From contig JACDOX010000014.1 of NCBI GenBank assembly GCA_014549065.1, positions 6,116,775 to 6,180,774 on the forward strand: a DNA stretch of 64,000 nucleotides, written 5' to 3'. Both the position numbers and the translations under genes were made by a program. This DNA comes from Cardinalis cardinalis (Eukaryota; Chordata; Aves; Passeriformes; Cardinalidae). Each line of letters opens with the position of its first letter. The stretch's first letter is position 1. The notes under the pieces are model-generated. The model was not told where the DNA came from. It saw only the letters and a program-made list of their open reading frames with translations, and made no database searches. Shown one piece after another: positions 37,036-49,554 of this stretch.

Positions 37036-39011
37036 TCATGGAAATAAATAATTCAGGGTCTGAAGATCTCTAAAATGTTTAGAAAAATGAATTGCAATTG
37101 CAGGTACAATGCTGTTAAGCAACTGGACACTTGCAATTAGCAATTGATTANCTGACAATTATGCAGGAAGGTGAAACAGATGGCTGCGTTAATCATATGC
37201 AAGAGCTGAATACATTCTTTTCTTACATTTCTGTGTACACTAAAATTGACTAAATTTTTCCCTCACTATACAGAAACTCCTCTGCAGCTTTAAAATTGAT
37301 TAGATACTTACAATATGTACCACGCCTCTCCAAGTGAAAAGAGATAAATGATACCAAGCCTTAGCTCACCTGACTTTGCTATGTCAGATTGTATAGGTAA
37401 TAAAANTGAGGGTGAAAAGCCATATGTAAATGTTTTGATAACATTCTTCCCTACAACTTGAGAAGGGTTAGGCAGCTGCCTCATCTCAAATCAGTGACTA
37501 TTGGATGTGTCCTTCTGAAAAATTAAATTAATGTATGTGGTTACCCTAGCAGCTGTCCCTGCTTATGCTGAAGTCCATAAGGAAACTTCTGCCAAGATCT
37601 GTGGAAATAGGGTCAAGCCCTTAATATTATCCCTTATAGCAATTGTTATTCACAGTTTTGTCATTATTAAATTGTCTCTTAAAAAAGAAGGAGAGAACAA
37701 AACACAGAAATAATTGTTTTAAAAGGAAAAATGTTGATCCAATATTCTGAACTGTGCATACACTGCTGATGAAATTTTGCAACTAGCTTATGCTAAGTAG
37801 TTGGATGAAATAAAAATTATTGCCTGAATATACTTTAAGAGCACACAGTAATTTTAATTACATCTAAGCTNTATAAGCAAAACAACTTTAAAAAATCTGT
37901 GTAAGCATTTTTCAAACAGTTACTCTCAGTTCCTGGCTTATAAAACTGAGTTTTGGACTTCAGGACTCTAAAACNCTCAGTTTTGAAGGGAAATTANTAC
38001 AATAATTTTATTGTTCTGGTGNATATAATACAGACATCTTTCTGGAATGAAGAAAACAACAGCACAGAAACTACTNCAATAANGCCCTAACATGTAAATG
38101 TTACNATTTATAAGAATCATTCCATTCAGGTATTAGCCAGAATTTCAAAACTTTTTTGTTTCTCTGATAAACATTCGTTTTTCATGAGCTTCTCAAAATT
38201 ATTCTGTAATGTGTATTCTGTGATTTCTGTGCTTTAAGAGGGAAAATTTTGGATCCAATAATAGNTACCTTATCTAGAAAGCCTGTAATCTGCTATTTTC
38301 TTGTTCAGGGTACATCCTAAGGTAATTGACCTGCACCTACATACATGCTGTCTTCAAAGAAATATAAACTTTCTTCTTGAATTTCATTTGCTGACAGATC
38401 AGATATTTGGAAGCCAGTTGAGATTCATGGATCTATGCAAGTTTATGCCAGCTGAGTAACAGACCATAATCCACCATCCCTCCGTTTATCTGAAACTAAA
38501 AGACTTCTTTTCACACACCAGTTAAGTCTGCTAAGTGACAACAGTGTATTTATCCAGCACGTCATTTACAAAACCCAAATGCTTAAAATTGAGGAAATGA
38601 AATGTTAAGGATGCCATAAATCTTAGTGCTCAGAAGGAGTCTAAACCAACTCTTACTTAAATCCACATGAGTCTTTCCACTTATTTCAGTCAGAGCTGGA
38701 CTTAGTCCACAATAAACAAGTATTTNGTCAAATGTATGGCCAGAAATGCCACTAAGGGATGCTGGTCTGTGCATATGAATGGCCTAATATGACAGGGGCA
38801 GTAGCAAGAGGGTGTTGTGTTCTAGCCATTTGGTGTAAATAAAAACTCTATGGAGATCCCGGGAAAATTACTGTAGTCAAAAATCACCATTTCCCAACTG
38901 TGGGTATCAGCTATCTTTTTCTTCTCTGATTTATAGTATTGCACCACTTATTCAGATCAAAGAATCTGAAACAAAAGGGGAAAAGTCTGGCACTTGTCTC
39001 TTCTCACTCAC

Positions 39012-39084
39012 CTAGAATCCTTATTATGAAAAGTATGAATGGTCTACCACTTTTCACTATGTGCAATCTATGTACTTCATAATC
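39012..39084 (-). other. Candidate 73-nt exon (unproven)
   Basis: On the minus strand a T-rich stretch ends TTTATTTCTTTGGAG, followed by 73 nt and a consensus donor, TTCTAG with GTGAGTG. Frame 1 is open for 24 codons, beginning DYEVHRLHIVKSGRPF and then turning hydrophobic. The GAG acceptor is less favoured than CAG or TAG. The peptide is not recognised, and a chance origin is likely. Confidence 0.15.
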
Positions 39085-41424
39085 CTCCAAAGAAATAAAA
39101 CTTTTTCCAAGCATTTGAATAAATTCACAGCTGTGTAGTAAAAAATTGTAGCACGAATTTGTAGTACAAAAATTTTTATGTGCAAAAGCAGNTCATCCTT
39201 CTCATATGTTGAGTATTCAGTTTATTTTAAACCCTTAGAACCATAGTATCTCTTAATAGCTTTGTGTTAAGTGTTATTCAAAATTAGCCACAATGAAGCT
39301 TCTATTCTCTCTACAAATTTTGATAGCACACAGTAACTTGGAGCACCTTACAGTAACTAACCTTAACATAATAACCTTAATATTTTATATGGAGGCAAAA
39401 TCTTTTAAGACTTATTAATTCTATTGCCTAGCAAACTCTTATTAACTATATGATCAAGAAAAAAGAACTTGAAGGACTCTTACCTCTTCTGAGGGAGAGT
39501 AATTACTTTGTCTTTTTTTCCTTAAGGATTGTTTTTTAAGATTACATTAACCTTTCTTAATTCAAATAATTAAGATATGACTAAAATAGAGTAGAAATAT
39601 TCAAGCAGGACTCGATTTACTCTGTACACATAGCCTGGATATCTAGTGGCAAAAGCTCTTAAAGGAAAAGAAGTAGTGGGACAAGCCCCCACNGAAAGGT
39701 CACTAAAATGTATCTGGTCCAAACTTCTGGACTTCTCAAAAAGTATATCAAANAAACTTTTATCAGGCAGAGACAGAATTGGACTACACTAACTCAAATT
39801 AAGACACAGTTCTAAAGGCCCCATGCTTTCAATATCAAATTCACATTACTAAAATNATTTTTTTTCCCTAGGTAAACTGCAAGGTGTTTCAGTAGATTCA
39901 ATTTTCATGACTTTTCTTGAAATAAACGTTAGTAATCAGGAAAGAAAATTATAGAATAAGATATTCTCCAGAAACATTTGCATAATAGTATAATCAAATT
40001 ATAATAGACGTGATATTTTACAGGAGCATTCTAGCTGGTTTTATTTATCCAGACAACAGAGGTGGTTTAAAGCTATGATCTTCAACACTGAAATTGATAT
40101 ATCCAGGAGAACAACAGATACCATCACAATATGCTGAAGAATTCTTGTTTTTCTTATGCAAATGATAAAGATGTTAGATACAGCTTATATCACAGGAAAT
40201 CCAGTAACTTCCTTAAGAAATAAAATAAATTCAGTCCCTGAACTTCTCAAAATCTCAGCATAGCTTTGATACAACTAGAGGACAAAAAAATAAGGTGGTT
40301 CATTGTATTTCCAACCTGCTTACCTCCCACTCAGTTGGTGGTTTCTTATATTCAACGTATTAGCTCTGGCTCAGCACTACAGGCTGCATCTGACTCCTTT
40401 AATCCATACACAACATATACTGCTTTGTATATTAAGCCTGATCTAGAGCATGATAAGTTTTTACATATTTGAACCCAAACTATAATCTTGAAGGGCTCAT
40501 TGGACATGGGGCNAGACTTTTGGCACATTGGGTTGGCTTACTTTTATCATGTATTTTAATGGTGAAAAAATTGCATCAGTTCCTAACTGCCTTTTAGTCA
40601 CTGCTCCATGGCTGATACCAGAAAAAGATGGCAAAGAGGAGAAATACTCTTTTTGTCATCTGTTTGTGAACTCAGCTGGGACAACACTTTGTGGAATAAA
40701 TGGCAATACCTCTCTATGCTTGACCCCAATCCCAGTCTCAAAATCCAGNGAAGACTGTCTGAGATGGCTCTGGTTGGTTGCACAGTGCTGCACTTGAGCC
40801 GATAAGCCTCAGTGGAGATGGCACAGTTTTNCATGAAGTAAGTCCTTTTGTAGCAATTTCTTTATATATGGAGCAATTTGCATTCTAGATAAACCTTCCG
40901 CACTGACTTGTGCATGTCCACACCTCAGAGGGTCTAGATATGCTCATTCACATGTACAGTAGGCAAAACACTTAGAATTATTTATATCTAGGTTTTTCTG
41001 AATTTTTATCAGATCTGATTTGGTTTTTCAGATACTGTTGTGGATTATACTTATTCCACTTATAAAGGCTGTTATGCTTGAAGACAGCACCTAGGAAGTG
41101 GAGAGGAAAGTTGTCTGTTGAATTTTTTCAGATACNGTACTCTGTAATGCTCTGGGGGATAGAACCTTCTGCATGGAAGTGAGGGATTAGCCCTGTGCTG
41201 AGAGCAAATGAGCAGAGAAAATTGCTTTGGGCAAAGAAATTTCTAAAGCTTGGTGTCATACAAAGTGGCAAAACAAAAGATTAATGATTATACATTCACA
41301 ACTTGAATACAAAAACTTTTTCTGTAAGCCTTAAGAAAACTTTGGAATTTTTTTAACATAAAATATAGCCCAGTGTGTGATTAGGCNCACGTGCAATGAG
41401 AGGTATCCTTGCTTTATGATACTC

Positions 41425-41600
41425 CACCTGGAGGTCACCTTNTCCTTCAGGCCCTTTTTAGCCAGTCACTTCTCAAACATGTGCAGATGCTTGGGATTTG
41501 CTGTGCTAAATGCAGCACCTTAAAAACTTCAAGGCTTTCCATAGGTGTGGACCACAGATTTCTCAGGGAAATTTAAGACTGAGGCTCTCATAATGTTCAG
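41425..41600 (-). mobile_element. Possible old CR1 LINE fragment
   Basis: Segments such as TAGCCAGTCACTTCTCAA, GCTTGGGATTTGCTGTGC and AAATGCAGCACCTT appear in the same order as the reverse complement of CR1 near the end of ORF2 (CTGTACTG...GGGATTGTTC...CAGGTGCAGCACCTTGCAC). Divergence is high, no diagnostic end is present and gaps are needed, so this is a tentative match. Confidence 0.35.
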
Positions 41601-43813
41601 GTAAACTTTGCCTTAAATTAAAATAATTCATAGGATGCATTTGGTTTTGTTGTCCAGGTAACTGATGAAANTGTTTGATAAAAATGTAGAATCAATACTA
41701 ATGTGCTCTGCTGATAGTCCATCTGTGCTGATATTATTTTACTTCATGTATGTATTACATTTCACAATATTATTATTGGTTTGCCTTTGAGAATTTCAAA
41801 TAATTTTTTGCAGGCATCTTGTTGTATAGGGACTTTATTACTGGTTTGTATTTTGTTATTTGTTTTAATTAACTTATTTTTATCTAGCCAAAGATTTATT
41901 ATTGCCAAAGATATTTTATTACCTTCTCTTTCAGCTAGAAAGTAACGTCTTCTGCGATCATAAGCTCTTTCTTTTATCCTTGACTTAACCAATCTCTTTA
42001 AGGGACTGTGTAGTCTTTAGGATTCAGACACCCTTGGAAAGAACATCTTCAGCTTCTGTTCCTCAGTGTTTATCTGTGTGTCTATACTTGAATTATATCT
42101 TTGAGAGCAATGGTTGCCCATTTGGCCTGAGGTACCCTTTCACTAGAGGACTTACATGTATGTCATGAGTTTAAAAATGGTATTATGCAGTTTAGTACTT
42201 ATTTGGGCTTCCTGCTTCCTTGTAAAATAACTTAAATTTTCCTGAAAACCATGAAATTCCCTTAACTGGTACCTCAGAGAAATCAAGCCAGTCTGGAAAA
42301 GTCAGACTGGATTCTTTGTTTATCTTCCATTACTATGATCTGTGATGTAAATGTTTGAAACTTAGAGAAGACCTTCTTGATGGCTGATGCTCACTTGTAA
42401 CTTGGTGCATTTCTCAATTACACTGTTAAGCTGTTTATCCATTTCCTAGAGTAGTATTGTCTCTGCTGCCCTGAAAAGTACTTAAATTAAGGTTTGAACA
42501 ATGTATGCACATATAGGGAATTATAAACTTATTTCTTAAAAATCTCTTTTCAATGTACAACATTTCAATGTAGGGCTTTATTCTGTGGCCTATTCCTAAA
42601 AATAAAGCTTTGGATTAATGTTTTGGTCAAAGGGTTTGTATTTGAGTTGTATGCTATGTAAATTATTATTAAGTACTTGGGAATTTTTAGATGGGAATTG
42701 CTGTTTGCTTGCTCTATTTATAGATAATTGGTTATATTGCCTTTGCTGTAAGTTCCCAATATCATATGCTCTGATGCAGTTGTATGATTGTTCTATTTTC
42801 AATTTTGTTAAGATTTGGCTTAGACTAACAGTTTGCCTAAACACTGAATAGATTTTGGTAGCTTCTACTGTATCACAGTTATGTATACATTATTCATATA
42901 TAATATGAAAGCAGTGCAATTTCCTCAGACCGATAACTTTTATGCTGTTCTTTTCCATGCAGCAAGATTCACATTAAGTTTAGGGAAACTACTGTTCCCT
43001 AGACCATAAGTAATTTTCCCCAATTTGTTCTGTGATTATCCATAAATTTTGTATAAGATGAGGAAGGGAGTACTTTATGCACAGTATGATTCTTAGATGT
43101 AGTGAAATATATTTTTCCATGTGATTACTGAGTTAGCCCCCTGGTTTCAGAAAACCTCTTTTTTTTAGTATTTTTTATCTGATTTCCTACTCCTTTATGT
43201 TTTCAATTTTGAACTAATTACTTATTTCAAGTCTTCAGAGGTTTGGAGGAGCAAACATTCTTTTACTATTTTACTTGGGAAATTTTCCCCTTGTGACAGC
43301 TTTATTATGTTCTTTGGATGGTAGAGCATTTACTTGCTTAATGCAAATTCCCTTTCTTTTACCTATTTACTGTGCAGCAAACAATTTCTTTGATAATAAA
43401 TTCAAATTTGCAATTAAGATCTCTGGGGACAAAACTGTGTAAATGGACATGAGAAAAAAATAGTATAGTTTGGACTGTATTCTTAAGACTGTCATGCATG
43501 TGCAGTGTTACTGAACAAACACAGTTGAATATTCTACTCTTGTTTCTCTGTGTAGTGATCACAAGAAGAAACTTTGTTTTTTCACAAAGATCTTCTTCTT
43601 TTGCTTATTATCATAAATAATACTCTTCACCAAATAAAAATTTTAGCCATAAGAAATTACAAAGGATTAATACTGATTCTTGCTCTATATTTTCCCTTAG
43701 CAGGAACCTTTGTTTTGATGTACAGTGTGGAGTGAGATTAGTAGACAGAAAGAGACTTGAGGTACCCCTACTGGAGTTAATCTTTGAAAAGATAATTCCT
43801 GAAAAATTAATAN

Positions 43814-43857
43814 GGCTGCCTCCTATTTGCACTACGGCTGCCTCCTATTTGCACTAC
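43814..43857 (+). repeat. Exact 22-nt tandem duplication
   Basis: Two identical 22-nt units lie back to back (43814-43835 and 43836-43857), each beginning GGCTGCCTCC and ending GCACTAC. Their identity points to a recent event or an assembly artefact. Confidence 0.95.
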
Positions 43858-44814
43858 AGGGAAACCCAATATAGTTTCAATAAATCTTATAGAATATGGC
43901 TGTGACTTTAATAGAATATTTACATCTGAAGGACATGACTTCTTTATTAAGAGTACAGTGGGATTGCTTGAGTAAAATCCAGGTATATGATTTTATGTTT
44001 AATTGAAAAGTAATTCTTGTGGAGATACTTCTAAAAATTTTAGATCCATTAACTCGTATGCCTGTGAGAACTTAAAGAAAAAACAAAACAAAGAAATCCC
44101 TACATGTTGTACCTGAATGAGATTATGTGCTTTAGGGTTTTAGAATACAAAAGGAAACAGGACTGTGGATCAAATAATAGCTCACTAACAATTCATAGCT
44201 GTGCATTGTAATTTCAAAGTTCTTCAAGGAGGTGTAGTCCACCTTTAGGAGTATATGAGAAGAGAATGGTAAATAGTGTCAAAATTAAACTCTATTCAAT
44301 AAAATTTTTGTGGACTGTGCTTGGAGATATATGCTTTCTGATTACACATTTTAAAAAAGAGATGCTAAATATTATGGGTCTTATCTAGGCTTTTTCTTTC
44401 TATTCACATTTTTATGGACTGGGAGGGGCAACATAATATGCATTAGTGATAAAATTGCAGAGCTGTTTAAAATGATAATGTACTTTGGGAAGAGGAGCTA
44501 CTTTTAACTAANAACCTGATTTACATTTTTGGTTCCACATATGCAATCTTCCACTCATTTGCTTCAGTGTACAAATCATTAAAGGAGTATAGTCATACAG
44601 CACTGGTGTTAGAGCTGAGAACCAATAGCACAGTTAACAGAAATTGTGACTATTTCTTCNAGTGTGAGTCCTAGTCCATAAGTTTATGTGGGAGGATGTT
44701 AGTGGTTGGCTATTGTTAATTAGCCTAGCTGTTTAATTGATTGGACCTTCTGTGAGACTCCTGCCTCACCTGTAGGTCTATAACGACAGAAAAGTGCGAC
44801 TCATGTTGACATCA

Positions 44815-46110
44815 GGGACTTAATTTTCAGACTCTGGGGACCAAAGACTGCTTTAAAGAGAAGGGATCTGTCAGACCAAGCGAGGTGAAAGTGTCTTTGC
44901 CAATAGGCTGGCCTACCTAGTGGAGGGTTTTAAACTGGGAATGAAATAGAGATGATGACGCCCAGTTCAATAAGAAAGTGATGAACAGAGTTGGCTATCA
45001 AAGGATGCAAGTGTGGACAAGAGAAACCCCTTAATCAAAAAAACTTCTCTGAAAAGTGGGCTGTCACAAGTGTTACACTCAAAGGAAATACTTCTGTACT
45101 TTTCTCAGGAAATTGGAAGGAATGGAGGCCATCTGATGTGCCTGTACATGAATGCACACCCTTCACAAGAGCAAGCAACTGAGATGCATCATCTTCTGCT
45201 TGTGGAAGTGTGACCAGGATTAGCCAGCAGAACAGAGTCACTGAAAGCTGTCTGCTACCAGCTGCCTGATCAGGAAGAAGTAGATGAGGCCTTCTTCAGA
45301 CAGCTGGAGGAGGGCTTACATTCACAAGCCCAGGTCCTCCTGGGGACTTCAACCACACTGAGAACTGTTGGAACATTCCCAGAACATAAGCAGCTCCCAG
45401 AACACAAGCAATTCAGGTCTTGACCACTACATGCTGGGGGCCAATTGGTCAAAAGCAGCTTTGCAGAAAAGGATCTGGGGGTTCTGGAGGGCAAGAGATT
45501 GATCATGAGCCAGCAATGGCGGTGTGACTTTTTTCAAGAGGGGTTTATCAGCATCCTGGAGTACAGAAGAAAGAGAGCTGCCAGCTGGGTAAGGTAGATC
45601 CTTCCACTTTAACCACATCTGGAGAGTTGTGCCCAGTGCTGCACTCCTTGTCACAGGAGAGACGTGGACATAGTGGACCAAGTCCAGAGAAGACCCATGG
45701 AAATCATCAAGGGCTTGGACCATCCGCTCTATAAAGAGAGGATGAGAGGGCTAAAACTGCACAGTGTGGAGGAGAATAAGCTCAGGGAGCCTTATCAGTG
45801 TGTATAAATACATCACAGGATGAAAATAGAGGATGGGCTCAAACACTCAGTGAATGGGCAGGAGGCAATGGGCACAAAGTAAAGCCCCAAAAAAAAATTG
45901 TTTAAATGAAGATAAATACCTTCTTTTCACTGTTTGCACTCTAACAAAGGTCAAACACTGGAGCAAGTTTCCCAGAAAGGTTGTGGAGACATTGAAAACC
46001 TGACTGGGCACATTCCCAGGCTAACTGCTCTAGATGACTATTCTTGAGCACAGGGACTAGATAATTTCCACATCATCCGCTGTTTGGTGACTTTATGAAG
46101 CTAATTCTTT
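44815..46110 (+). mobile_element. CR1 LINE with internal deletion
   Basis: The left part matches the CR1 5' and endonuclease region: GGCTGGCCTACCTAGTGGAG and GGGTTTTAAACTGGGAAT, then TGCCTGTACATGAATGCACA. A segment coding for the stretch before the endonuclease GDFN motif follows (GAGGCCTTCTTCAGACAGCT; GTCCTCCTGGGGACTTCAAC at 45334). One G is missing there compared with the usual CR1 wording, which shifts the frame, so the copy is dead. After about 45420 the sequence jumps to the end of ORF2 and the 3' region (AAAAGGATCTGGGGGTTCTG, GTCCAGAGAAGACCCATGG), so the reverse transcriptase is missing. The right end (GGTTGTGGAGACATTGAAAA, CTGCTCTAGATGAC) is CR1-like. The open frames here are remnants of this repeat. 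Confidence 0.75.
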
Positions 46111-46803
46111 GCAGAAAATGGAACAATAGATCTTGGCATTGTTTATTTTGCAAACTCATAATCTGAAATAAAATTGCTAAAAATTATGCTTGATTTCCCA
46201 GAAAAAAAACCAAAAAACAACAAACTTACTCAGAATGGAAAGATTAAATGAATATAAAGTCTTTATTGAAAAGCTGTGAAACCATAAACTGAAATATGTA
46301 AATACATAAATAAAAATATAGTTACAGTTATAGAGTAAATATTAGCAGGCTTTAGCATATTTTCACCAAAGCATCATGTGGNTTACCATGAATTAATTAA
46401 GGCCACGTCTCAAGATATAAATAAGGNAAAGATCTAACTTTGTTTCACAACTAAAACATTTCCCATTCCTAGGAGACTGTGTGCAGAGATTAAGCACCTG
46501 CATAATTTAAGGGAGGAGATGTAGTTCCATTGGTTTATATAGGTTACTTAATTAAAGTCACATCTAGGCATGTTTATAAACTAAAACTTGTTCAAAATCA
46601 CAAATATGTCATCTTCAACTTTATTCTTTGCTCTATAAAATGACTATTTTTTCCTCCCATCACAAAATTTCTTGCTGCTAGTTCTTTAAAAATTCAATTC
46701 TATACTTCTTAATAAATCATTCCAAATATCTTTTTTTTAAATATACATAGCAATTTTAAATACAATAAATCTGGTTTCAAGCAGGTAAGCTCTTATAAAA
46801 ATC

Positions 46804-46829
46804 CAGTTGATTATTTCAGTTGATTATTT
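46804..46829 (+). repeat. 13-nt exact tandem duplication
   Basis: The unit CAGTTGATTATTT occurs twice back to back (46804-46816 and 46817-46829). A small slippage product. Confidence 0.9.
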
Positions 46830-48017
46830 CCCTTGCCTCCTTGAGCTCTCTACCGTGCGGAGATTATAGTTTTGTAGAGCTCAAAATTATATTAAAGAGT
46901 GTCATTCATTATGAGTAAAAGCAAATCACAGACTAATGCTTCAAACTTACACAGTTTTAATATGCTTCATTGACAACAATCTCTTTTTCCCTATAAGCTA
47001 ATTTAAATTTCTACAAGGATCATGTATAGGTTTACATCCTTTTTCATTCAAATCTAGCATTTAATTAAGGCTAGCAGTGAATTTTAACTTAAGTAGCAGA
47101 TTGTAATCTATTAATAACACTCCAAAGAGAATAACTTAAACAGATAAAGTTTAGAAAAAATAAGAATAAAATACAGATAGTCCAAGATATATTTGGGTTG
47201 ATAAAAACTAAACAAAAAACAAACCATGATGAACATTGCGGGTGATATTTAGGTTCTTTTTGCATTAAGCCAGTTGACTGCAAAAGTATATATATAAATA
47301 TTTATAAATGGAAATGTTTATATGAGTGTGTATTTGCTTTAAATCAGTCAAAACAATTTTGTCTGAAAGAACAAAAGAATGGGAAAGAAGTTCCCCTTTT
47401 ATGTTTCTCTTGCACTGCAGTAATATTTATGCAGTATTCACTCCTGAAAACTACCCATGACCAGTTTTGAAACTAAATCACTGACCTGTATTAAATAATA
47501 TTTTTTTTCTCAAGCAAACCATGTCCTATTTGTGTCCTTCAAGGTAAAATTGGCCATTCTGAATGCATATATGTNGCCAATTAGTCACTGCCATGTGTGA
47601 AACTTTGTCATATCTGTGTTTCACTGTTCTTTGGTTCAAATCTTTAAAAATGTATATTAATTAGTNAAGTTGTTTTGTTTACTGCTGGCTTTCCTTGGAG
47701 TCAGCAGTTGTGAAACCCCGCTTTGCTCTTTACAGTGAACCTTGCCAAAAATGTTAGTCTGCAATAGTGCCAGGGCTTTCATAGCTGATGGACTGAAAAT
47801 ATGTTCCTGCTAAAACAGAAATAATCACAAATGCTGAATCCTGAGGCTTTAAAACTGATATTACAACTTCATTGCAAGGATNAAAGCAGCCTTGCTTTGT
47901 AAATTTGATTAAGTTGCATTTGACGGGAAATAATTGTAAATAAAATATGTTTTGAAAAAAACATATGGGTGGAATACTTTAAGTCACCTATCTCTTTTCT
48001 TCAAATTCTTTGTGCAG

Positions 48018-48155
48018 GTGGCCATTGGGATGGAAGGAAGGAGATGGGTTTCCCAAGGATTTAAGCCCAATGCCCAGCAAAGGTTCTTTGGGAACAACAG
48101 CTTGCCCAACAGGAATGCTATGAGGATAGTTTGCTTTGCACCAGCTAAGTGTTGA
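48018..48155 (+). other. Exon-like segment after a strong acceptor (unproven)
   Basis: A long pyrimidine tract (TCTCTTTTCTTCAAATTCTT) ends in GTGCAG, and the next 46 codons are open and of mixed composition, starting VAIGMEGRRWVSQGF and ending in TGA. No donor follows soon, so it would have to be a terminal exon. The next AATAAA noticed is near 48752. The segment is less AT-rich than its surroundings. The peptide is not recognised. Confidence 0.15.
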
Positions 48156-49463
48156 ACCAACAAACATTGAACCCCATGTGCTTCTAGCATCCTAACTGAG
48201 ATAGATGAGATTCCCAGAAACCTTATGTCTAGCAGTAGGTATTACCATATGGCTCAGAGTGAAGTGCAAGAATTCAGTAATGCAGTGATGGAATAATCTG
48301 CTCATACGAGAAGCTTTCTCTGAGCATTTTCAAGAGAGCGTTCTATGTATGAGTTCCTATGAGCTCTGCTAAATAATTTATTTTAGTGGCATCATCTTGG
48401 AAAGGCTTCACAAATTACATGAAGTGAAAAATAAGGAAAAAAAATACTTAACAGAAAGATATTACATCTGTAAATGACTGCGCCTAGGAAAAAAAAAGGG
48501 AGCTTCCTGAAGGGAAAATACTGCTTTTATATGTACCGGAGGAAATGAAGAGAGGTCCTCTGTAAAAGCAATAAACAACAAAGAAGTGTCCTTTTGTCTG
48601 TTGTAAGTGCGAAAGAGNAAAAATTCAAAGACAAAAATAGCATAGTGACCATGTCATTATTTTGTCTGGAGCTATTAAAACNTTTATAGAACCTATGATT
48701 AGTTATGAGCTTATTTTTAAAGAAAGAAATGCATTTTGATGTGGAGCCTCTGAATAAAGTTGAAGAGTTTGTTTATTCTAATAAGTATTTATATAGAAAG
48801 ACTGCAAAAGACTATAAGAAGACAAATAGTTGATGTTTTAACTCATTGCTCTCTCAAGTGACTCATTTCACTTGTTTCTTCTGATATAGTTCTCTGAATT
48901 TTGTCAGACTTGTCATCATAAAAATTCTGGAAAGTGTAGATAAAAATGTTTTTGAGTAATTAAATTATANACATAGAATTTTAAAATAACCTCTTGTAAG
49001 GATTCTTTTTAATTNAAATGTGCTCCAGCTCTTCAATTAGTAAATTAGTACAACCAAAACTATAATAGGAAAAAAAAAATCTATTTTTCTGGATCAACTG
49101 GAGAATTTGGAAATGCTTTCTTAACTATTGCACCCTTAGCTATTGTTACNTTGTTTATGATTTTTAGCTATCCAGCCCCAATTCATATTAATAGGAAAGT
49201 AATAGGATTAATTTGTTACAGTTATAAGCTACCTCATAAAATTTACAACAATGGGGAAAATTAAGCAGGAGAAATGAATTCTGTCACTGTTATTCTCTTC
49301 ATGAGCAAAAGCCCAGAAAGGATCACAATGTAGAACTGTACCCTTCAGGAGAAAGAGGTACTCCCGCAAATTACTCAGGTTGCTGTCAAATGTCACATAA
49401 ACCCTAATTAGTCTGACATAATCTAACCATTTAAATTAGACACCTGAGGTAGGAGATTTTTTA

Positions 49464-49485
49464 AGTGTAGGAGTACTCCTACGCT
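49464..49485. repeat. 16-bp perfect palindrome inside a 22-bp imperfect one
   Basis: GTAGGAGTACTCCTAC (49467-49482) reads identically on both strands. With one mismatched pair the symmetry extends to 49464-49485. The GC content of the arms makes this less trivial than the AT palindromes elsewhere. It lies about 45 nt left of the paired TGACTCA sites. Confidence 0.9.
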
Positions 49486-49526
49486 TCCCCTGTAGTCAAT
49501 GAAGAAAGAAAGGCATCACTGAAACA

Positions 49527-49554
49527 TGACTCAGGTTTCAGATAAGATGACTCA
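49527..49554 (+). promoter_or_regulatory. Paired AP-1/NF-E2 motifs with a GATA motif (candidate enhancer)
   Basis: Two perfect TGACTCA motifs start at 49527 and 49548, 21 bp apart or about two helical turns. Between them, directly touching the second, is AGATAAGA (49540-49547), a consensus GATA-factor site. TGACTCA is the core bound by AP-1 and by NF-E2/Maf-type bZIP factors, and close bZIP plus GATA pairings are known in erythroid enhancers. The motifs are read directly; function is inference. Single TGACTCA sites occur elsewhere in the window at about the frequency expected by chance. Confidence 0.3.

Larger units (their letters stand above)
35883..44814. other. AT-rich non-coding stretch
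   Basis: No gene is recognised. Separate entries cover a pyrimidine-rich tract at 36.7 kb, an exon-like segment at 39.0 kb, a weak CR1 match at 41.4 kb and a 22-nt tandem duplication at 43.8 kb. The minus-strand frame at 41762-41992 is rich in lysine and arginine but has no recognisable domain or splice context. Confidence 0.6.

Noticed and set aside
36719..37051. 110-codon plus-strand frame with leucine-rich text
   Set aside because: It lies in a pyrimidine-rich tract where stop codons are rare in all plus-strand frames.
39690..39740. GAAAGGTCACTAAAATGTAT followed by CTGGTCCAAAC, similar to a reversed CR1 3' end
   Set aside because: The match is only about 30 nt, lacks the terminal ATTCTRTG motif and does not continue into further CR1 text.
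41762..41992. Lysine/arginine-rich 76-codon minus-strand frame
   Set aside because: It looks protein-like at first, but the bias follows from the A-rich minus strand, and no motif or splice context supports it.
45270..45723. Overlapping minus-strand frames of 78 and 98 codons
   Set aside because: They lie antisense to the CR1 element at 44815-46110.
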